DNA from: JAAETI01 sp965368515
Lineage (GTDB): Bacteria; Actinomycetota; Acidimicrobiia; Spongiisociales; UBA5794
Direction: 5' to 3'
NCBI GenBank assembly: GCA_965368515.1
Contig: CBDUNF010000003.1
Span: 1 to 44,769 of the forward strand
Length of the DNA stretch: 44,769 nt
The first letter of the stretch is position 1. Every line of letters starts with the position of its first letter. Positions 40,403-44,769 of this stretch are shown here, one piece after another. Made by a program: the position numbers and the translations under genes. The notes under the pieces are model-generated. The model worked only from the letters and a program-made list of their open reading frames with translations. It had not been told where the DNA came from and ran no database searches.

Positions 40403-41481
40403 CGAACGTATCGCTTCAACAGCTGTCGCGTCGGTTTGGTGACCATCTCGCCGTCCGCGAACTCAATCTCGATATCGAGTCGGGAGAAATGGTTGCCTTT
40501 CTCGGCCCATCAGGCTGCGGCAAAACAACAACTCTGAGAATGATCACCGGTCTCCTGCAACCCACGTCGGGCGACATACTCTTTGACGGGGAGTCGGTTC
40601 TCGACATCCCGACCGAGAAACGCGGGGCCGTGATGGTGTTCCAGAAGCACCTTCTCTTCCCCACAATGAACGTTGCACAGAACGTCGGTTTCGGTCTCAA
40701 GATGGCCGGCGTCGAGAAATCCGAAATCAATCGACGAGTTATGGAGATGCTCGAGCTCGTCGAGCTCCCCGAGCTGGCGAATCGGAAGGCCCACGAACTC
40801 TCCGGTGGCCAGCAACAGCGCATCGCCCTGGCCCGTGCCCTCGTCGTCAAGCCCCAGGTGCTTCTGCTTGACGAGCCACTGGCGAACCTCGATGCCAACC
40901 TGCGAATAACCATGAGACAGCTGATTCGTGACATTCAGAGCGAGATGGGGATCACTGCGATCTTCGTCACGCACGACCAGGAGGAAGCTGTGATGCTCGC
41001 CGATCGGGTGGCCTTGATGTTCGACGGCATTCTCCAGCAGGTCGGTCAGCCCGATGCCTTCTATCGCAGTCCGCGGACGAAGCGAGTTGCCCAGTTCTTC
41101 CGGAGCAGCAACTTCCTTGAAGGTACCCGTACCGGATCGACTGTGACCACCAGGGTCGGTGAGATCACGGTCGATCCTGAATGGGTTCCCGGGGGTGATG
41201 GTCCCGTGGTCCTGGCAGTCCGGCCCGAAGACGTCGAGCTTTCCTCGGCCGAGTCCGGTGACGAAAACCGGATCATCGGCAGGGTGTCCTCCCTCATCTA
41301 CATGGGTTCGCATACCCAGCTTGTAGTCGAAGTGGACGGCACAATCTGGCATGTCCAGGGCTCGGCTCTGCTCCGGGCCGATGAGGGGGACCAGATCTAT
41401 CTTCGTCTTCCGCGCCAGCGAGTCTGGATTGTGGAAGATGACGGCGTCGAAACAGTTGCGGAAGGGTCGGTAGCGGTATGA
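40399..41481 (+). CDS. ABC transporter ATPase (YnjD-like, with TOBE domain)
   Basis: ATPase subunit, 360 residues. Walker A GPSGCGKTTTLRM, Q-loop at VFQKHLLFP, signature ELSGGQQQRIALARAL, Walker B LLLDEPLANLD, and switch His in FVTHDQEEAVML. The C-terminal 110 residues are a TOBE/MOP-like regulatory domain (VLAVRPEDVEL; VSSLIYMGSHTQLVVEVDG), typical of MalK/PotA-type importers. ATG 40399 gives a 4-base overlap with the permease gene; the frame open from 39895 lies inside that gene. The stop overlaps the aldolase start by 4 bases. Confidence 0.95.
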   Translation: MTNVSLQQLSRRFGDHLAVRELNLDIESGEMVAFLGPSGCGKTTTLRMITGLLQPTSGDILFDGESVLDIPTEKRGAVMVFQKHLLFPTMNVAQNVGFGLKMAGVEKSEINRRVMEMLELVELPELANRKAHELSGGQQQRIALARALVVKPQVLLLDEPLANLDANLRITMRQLIRDIQSEMGITAIFVTHDQEEAVMLADRVALMFDGILQQVGQPDAFYRSPRTKRVAQFFRSSNFLEGTRTGSTVTTRVGEITVDPEWVPGGDGPVVLAVRPEDVELSSAESGDENRIIGRVSSLIYMGSHTQLVVEVDGTIWHVQGSALLRADEGDQIYLRLPRQRVWIVEDDGVETVAEGSVAV

Positions 41482-42422
41482 CCTCCGCACCGGCTGATGT
41501 CGGCCTGTCGATCGGCAAGCAAAGGGCGCTGCAGTCGGTCTCGACGGCGGACGAGGTATTCGCAATCCTTGCGATCGACCACATTGGTGCGCTTGCGGGC
41601 GTGGTGCGGCCGGATGATCCTTCATCGGTCACCACCGACCAGCTGGTGGAAATCAAGGCCAAGGTTGTTGAGTTGCTCGGCGGAGATGCGTCCGGTGTCT
41701 TGTTGGACCCTGTCCTTGCGCTCGAACCGATCATCCGGCGCGGCGCTCTGCCCGGCAACGTCGGAATGCTGGTGGCGCTCGAGGACGGTGACTACGCATC
41801 GCTTGGGCGCTCCCCACGCCTTTTCGAAGGCTGGGATGTCGGCCGGGCCGCTGCGAGCGGCGCCACTGCGATCAAATGCTCATTCTGGTATGACCCGTTT
41901 TCGCCGTCGGAGGACGCACACCAGTTCGTCATGGACCTCGTTGCCGGCTGCGATCGTCACGGTCTTCCGCTGTTTGCGGAGCCCCTCGTCCCGAAGACCG
42001 CAACCGCAAGTGTGCGTTCGGTTGTAGTTGAGACTGCTCGCAAGATCGGTGGACTCGGCGTAGACATCCTCAAGCTCGAGTTCCCCTCGAGCCACCCCCT
42101 CCCCGGGGGCGAATCCGAGTGGAGAGATGCCTGCGCCGAGCTCACTGAGGCGAGCCCACGCCCATGGACATTGCTGTCTGGTGGTGAAGGGTTCGAGACA
42201 TTTGCCAAGCAGCTTGCGGTGGCGTGCGAGAACGGGGCTTCGGGCTATGTCGCAGGACGTGCGGTGTGGAACGACCTGGTTGCCAGCGGCGTAGCGGTTG
42301 ATGGTCCGGAGGTCGGAGAGGCGCGACGGCGTATCGAGGTTCTCTCGGAGATAGCCGCCAGTCATGCGACACCGTGGTCGCGGTGGTTCAACTTCGCCAG
42401 CACAAGCGGAGGTCAATTGTGA
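41478..42422 (+). CDS. LacD-type class I aldolase (DeoC/LacD family)
   Basis: A class I aldolase of 314 residues resembling LacD (tagatose-1,6-bisphosphate aldolase). ILAIDHIGALAGVVRP parallels the AIDQRGS start of LacD, Glu168 is in FAEPLV, and the Schiff-base Lys is Lys199 in VDILKLEFPSS. A GGEGFETF strand and YVAGRAVWND follow. Such enzymes split ketose phosphates into dihydroxyacetone phosphate and an aldehyde; the sulfo-sugar aldolase YihT is a relative, so an unusual sugar is possible. The ATG start overlaps the ATPase gene by 4 bases. In the operon it would act after DhaKL. Confidence 0.88.
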   Translation: MTSAPADVGLSIGKQRALQSVSTADEVFAILAIDHIGALAGVVRPDDPSSVTTDQLVEIKAKVVELLGGDASGVLLDPVLALEPIIRRGALPGNVGMLVALEDGDYASLGRSPRLFEGWDVGRAAASGATAIKCSFWYDPFSPSEDAHQFVMDLVAGCDRHGLPLFAEPLVPKTATASVRSVVVETARKIGGLGVDILKLEFPSSHPLPGGESEWRDACAELTEASPRPWTLLSGGEGFETFAKQLAVACENGASGYVAGRAVWNDLVASGVAVDGPEVGEARRRIEVLSEIAASHATPWSRWFNFASTSGGQL

Positions 42423-43516
42423 CGATGCCCACGTTTCCAACTATCTCGGCTGAGCGACGGATGCAGATGCTGGCTGTGCCGACGGGCCGGCGCCGAGTTG
42501 TCATCGACACGGACACAGCCAATGAGATCGATGATCAGTTCGCCCTGGCTTGGGCACTGCAATCGCCCGACGTCCTCGATGTGCAGGCGGTGCTTGCGGA
42601 GCCCTACTCGCATACCCATCTCCGCCAGGGGCTTCTTGCGGCCGATGCTGCGCTTGACGCGGATCCTGCAACGGCGGCCGACATCGAAACAATTGACTCC
42701 TTTGCAGGGTGGGCAGCCCGACTGCGCGCCGCCGGCATCAACCCATCGGATATTCCATTCCCCGGCCCTGCCGAGGGTGTGCAGCAAAGTTATGACGAGG
42801 CTATCCGGGTCTACGAGAAGGTCGGTGTTCCGTCGCAAGGCAAAGTGTTCATGGGCTCTGCGGAGTACCTGCCCGCACCGAGCCAACCGGTCGACAGCCC
42901 CGCGGTCGATCGGCTCATTGAGCTGGCAATGGAGCCAGCCGATGACCCGCTTTATGTCGTAGCGATCGGTTGCCTGACCAATGTCGGTTCCGCAATCCTC
43001 AAGCGGCCCGAGATCGTCGAGCGCATGGTGGTGTCGTGGACCGCCGGCTACCCAACCTGGAGTCCACGCTCGAACCTTGGTTCGCTCAACCTCGACCAAG
43101 ATGTCGCTGCCGCTCGTGTTGTTTTCGAGAGCGGCGTGCCGCTCATGTATTTCCCTGGGTTCTACATGGGGGCGCAGCTCCGATTGTCATTGCCAGAGAT
43201 GGAAGCCTGGGTGAAGGGCAAGGGGGAGATCGGTGACTATCTGCATCACCTCTACACGAACAACCCGTTGCACGCTCAGCGCGGCATCAACGATCACTTC
43301 GGGCGGACATGGATCATATGGGACATGATCAACATCGCCTGGCTTCTCGATCCGACCTGGGTCCCGACCGAGCTGGTGCCCACACCAACCTACGACGAGA
43401 ACGAGTATTGGGTTCCGGCCCCCGGTCCGGAACGGCTCATGCGCGAGGCCCACGGTATCGATAGGGATGCGATCTTCAGGGACTTCTTTCGCAAGCTCGA
43501 GACGTCGCAATCGTGA
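42419..43516 (+). CDS. Nucleoside hydrolase family protein with a variant active-site motif
   Basis: Inosine/uridine-preferring nucleoside-hydrolase-like enzyme, 365 residues, that would hydrolyse an N-glycosidic bond to base plus ribose or a similar sugar. The Ca-binding N-terminal motif is VIDTDTANEIDDQFALAWAL, in place of the usual DTDPGxDD spacing: two residues are inserted between the first Asp pair and the Asp-Asp. YVVAIGCLTNVGSAI is the family's second signature. GTG 42419 is set by the 4-base overlap with the aldolase; ATG 42425 (MPTFPT) is an alternative. With the phosphorylase directly behind, this points to a nucleoside or nucleoside-like substrate for the operon. Confidence 0.88.
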   Translation: MTMPTFPTISAERRMQMLAVPTGRRRVVIDTDTANEIDDQFALAWALQSPDVLDVQAVLAEPYSHTHLRQGLLAADAALDADPATAADIETIDSFAGWAARLRAAGINPSDIPFPGPAEGVQQSYDEAIRVYEKVGVPSQGKVFMGSAEYLPAPSQPVDSPAVDRLIELAMEPADDPLYVVAIGCLTNVGSAILKRPEIVERMVVSWTAGYPTWSPRSNLGSLNLDQDVAAARVVFESGVPLMYFPGFYMGAQLRLSLPEMEAWVKGKGEIGDYLHHLYTNNPLHAQRGINDHFGRTWIIWDMINIAWLLDPTWVPTELVPTPTYDENEYWVPAPGPERLMREAHGIDRDAIFRDFFRKLETSQS

Positions 43517-44268
43517 GCGAATATCGATCGATCATGGAGTTGACGGCAGCCGACTGGGAGGGCGCAATCGGTCTGTCGGGCGATGATCTCCCGGTGGCCG
43601 TGATCAGCGAGGGAACCTGGTGGCGCGAGCAGCGGACCAGGGAGCGCCTGGAGTTACTCGAAGATGTCCGCGAGCTTCCGTTTCCGGACATCTTCGTTGG
43701 GAGGTGGCACGGCAAACCGGTTGCGTACTGCTGTGCGTACGGTGCGCCGCGTGCGGTTGAAGTCGCACACCTCTTCGGTTCGCTTGGTGCCCGGCTAGCC
43801 GTACAGATTGGATCGTGCGGTGGGTTACAGGGTGGGCTTGCCCCCGGCGACGTTGTCGTCCCGGACGAGGCGGTCTGCGAGGAGGGAATCGCCCGTATCT
43901 ATGGGGCCGGCGACAGTGTTGAATCGACCGCACTCTGGAGCGACCGAGCCCGGAGTCTGCTGGAAGGTCGGGGGCACGTGGCCCACGGTGGCACGCACCT
44001 GACGTGGTATTCGATCTTCGCCCAAAACGGCGGCATGGTGGAGAGCTGGCACGACGCCGGCTACGTCTCGGTCGACATGGAAACCGCAACAACCTTTTCC
44101 GTAGCGCAGCACTTTGGGATGAGTGCTGTTTCCATGCTCGTGGTCTGGGATGAGCTGCTGCGTGGTCGCAGCTTCCTCGACCCACTCGACCTTGAGCATC
44201 AGAAGCGCTTTGACCATGCGTACACGGACCTGTTTGCGGTCGCCCTTGAATTGGTGGACGCACTATGA
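43513..44268 (+). CDS. Nucleoside phosphorylase family protein (PNP/UDP type)
   Basis: A 251-residue member of the PNP/uridine-phosphorylase superfamily, which splits nucleosides with phosphate to base and sugar-1-phosphate. Landmarks: QIGSCGGLQ (phosphate-site glycine loop), GDVVVPDEAVCEEGI, SVDMETATTFSVA with the ribose-binding Met-Glu, and VVWDEL where the catalytic Asp of the family is found. The N-terminus is longer and more variable than usual. The GTG start overlaps the hydrolase gene by 4 bases. Hydrolase and phosphorylase together may act on different substrates or on successive steps. Confidence 0.85.
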   Translation: MSEYRSIMELTAADWEGAIGLSGDDLPVAVISEGTWWREQRTRERLELLEDVRELPFPDIFVGRWHGKPVAYCCAYGAPRAVEVAHLFGSLGARLAVQIGSCGGLQGGLAPGDVVVPDEAVCEEGIARIYGAGDSVESTALWSDRARSLLEGRGHVAHGGTHLTWYSIFAQNGGMVESWHDAGYVSVDMETATTFSVAQHFGMSAVSMLVVWDELLRGRSFLDPLDLEHQKRFDHAYTDLFAVALELVDAL

Positions 44269-44343
44269 AAACAAGCCAGCCGGGAAATCTGCCTGCATGC
44301 CCCGTCTGGTCAGCATCTGTTCGCAGGCTGAAGGAGTTCACAC

Positions 44344-44769
44344 ATGACCCTTGCTAGAGAAACCCTCATCGATCTGTGGACCCGGATGGTGAGGATCCGC
44401 CGGTTCGAAGACCGTGTGGCAAGCATCGCGGCCAACAATGAGGCCGACGGTTTCCTGCACACCTACTCCGGCCAGGAGGCCGTTGCCTGTGGTGTGCTCC
44501 CATTGCTAAACGATGGCGACACATTCACTTCCACCTATCGCAACCACGGACACGCCATTGGGCGCGATATTCCGCTCGAGGGTTTGGCAGGAGAGGTCTA
44601 CGGCAAGGCAAACGGCGTGTGCCGCGGCAAGGGCGGCTCAATGCATGTGGCGGATCAAGACTATGGAATGATCGGCGGCATGGGAATCGTCGCCGGCGGT
44701 CTTCCCATCGCTACCGGAGCCGCCTATGGGTACAAGTACCTGGGACGTGACAATGTTTCTGTAGCGTTC
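44344..44769 (+). CDS. 2-Oxoacid/acetoin dehydrogenase E1 component alpha subunit, partial
   Basis: The first 142 codons of a thiamine-diphosphate E1 alpha subunit (PdhA/AcoA-type). RRFEDRVASIAANNE, SGQEAVACGVLPLLNDGDTFTSTYRNHGHAIGRDIP (an HGH-type ThDP/phosphorylation-loop region), CRGKGGSMHV and GGMGIVAGGLPIATGAA are diagnostic. The gene is cut by the right edge of the window. AAGGAG lies 7 bases before the ATG, 75 bases after the phosphorylase stop. E1 beta, E2 and E3 are not visible. It may decarboxylate or cleave an acyloin or 2-oxo product of the pathway. Confidence 0.92.
   Translation, partial: MTLARETLIDLWTRMVRIRRFEDRVASIAANNEADGFLHTYSGQEAVACGVLPLLNDGDTFTSTYRNHGHAIGRDIPLEGLAGEVYGKANGVCRGKGGSMHVADQDYGMIGGMGIVAGGLPIATGAAYGYKYLGRDNVSVAF

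Noticed and set aside
40510..41625. 371-codon minus-strand frame
   Set aside because: Antisense to the ABC ATPase with all Walker and signature motifs on the plus strand; no recognisable domain in the minus frame.
1..44769. tRNA, rRNA, CRISPR array, insertion sequence or prophage signals
   Set aside because: No GTTCGANTC-type tRNA arm with acceptor stem, no direct-repeat array, no transposase or phage gene, and no terminal inverted repeats were seen on either strand by eye.

Overview
The window is 44.8 kb of gene-dense, high-GC bacterial DNA, most likely from an actinobacterium and probably class Acidimicrobiia or a near relative. This is inferred from several signs. Lipoproteins carry a Cys-Gly-Gly-Asp-rich start and a Thr/Glu/Ala linker. 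GTG starts are common, genes are coupled through ATGA and GTGA overlaps, and many promoters place a TAnnnT hexamer only 6-8 bases before the start codon, as in leaderless mRNAs. I found no rRNA, tRNA, CRISPR array, insertion sequence or phage gene.

1-4524 is central metabolism: the end of a leucine/glutamate-type amino acid dehydrogenase (minus strand, cut by the window edge), an unrecognised 250-residue protein, and phosphoenolpyruvate carboxylase. 4658-9185 holds two overlapping asparagine-synthetase-like genes that meet tail to tail with a polysaccharide-type flippase. 9303-12271 is an ABC-2 exporter divergent from a TipA-type MerR regulator with a textbook 19-bp-spacer operator promoter. 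12347-14619 is a tandem pair of sensor kinases that share one membrane sensor with a His/Cys-rich N-terminus but have different kinase cores. 14721-17462 is lutABC for L-lactate oxidation.

17475-23862 is mostly minus strand. One run is a HAD phosphatase, a DMT exporter, a haloalkane dehalogenase and a small lipoprotein. A GNAT-YoaP fusion lies on the plus strand. A second run is a SWEET-like seven-helix protein, a large unknown membrane protein and an M23 lipoprotein. 24336-26632 is an arsR, ArsP-type permease, mini-thioredoxin and membrane haem-binding protein cluster, preceded by about 470 bases of non-coding DNA with strong hairpins. 26739-31921 is a mixed accessory stretch: a Cys-containing conserved hypothetical, a berberine-bridge-type FAD oxidoreductase divergent from an HxlR regulator around a palindrome, two small unknown genes, a decayed sensor-kinase pseudogene and an intact single-domain response regulator.

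32078 to the right edge is one long plus-strand catabolic operon with mostly 4-base overlaps. It encodes a SorC-type regulator, a tagatose/psicose-3-epimerase-like enzyme, DhaK, DhaL, a fucose/arabinose-isomerase-like enzyme, a YnjB-type binding lipoprotein with two permeases and an ATPase, a LacD-type class I aldolase, a variant nucleoside hydrolase, a nucleoside phosphorylase, and the start of a 2-oxoacid/acetoin dehydrogenase E1 alpha subunit. Read together, these suggest uptake of a nucleoside- or glycoside-like compound, release of its sugar, isomerisation and epimerisation to a ketose, phosphorylation by DhaKL, and aldol cleavage to dihydroxyacetone phosphate plus a short aldehyde. I know of no described pathway with exactly this gene set. 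It is the best candidate here for an undescribed system, but the substrate cannot be read from the sequence.
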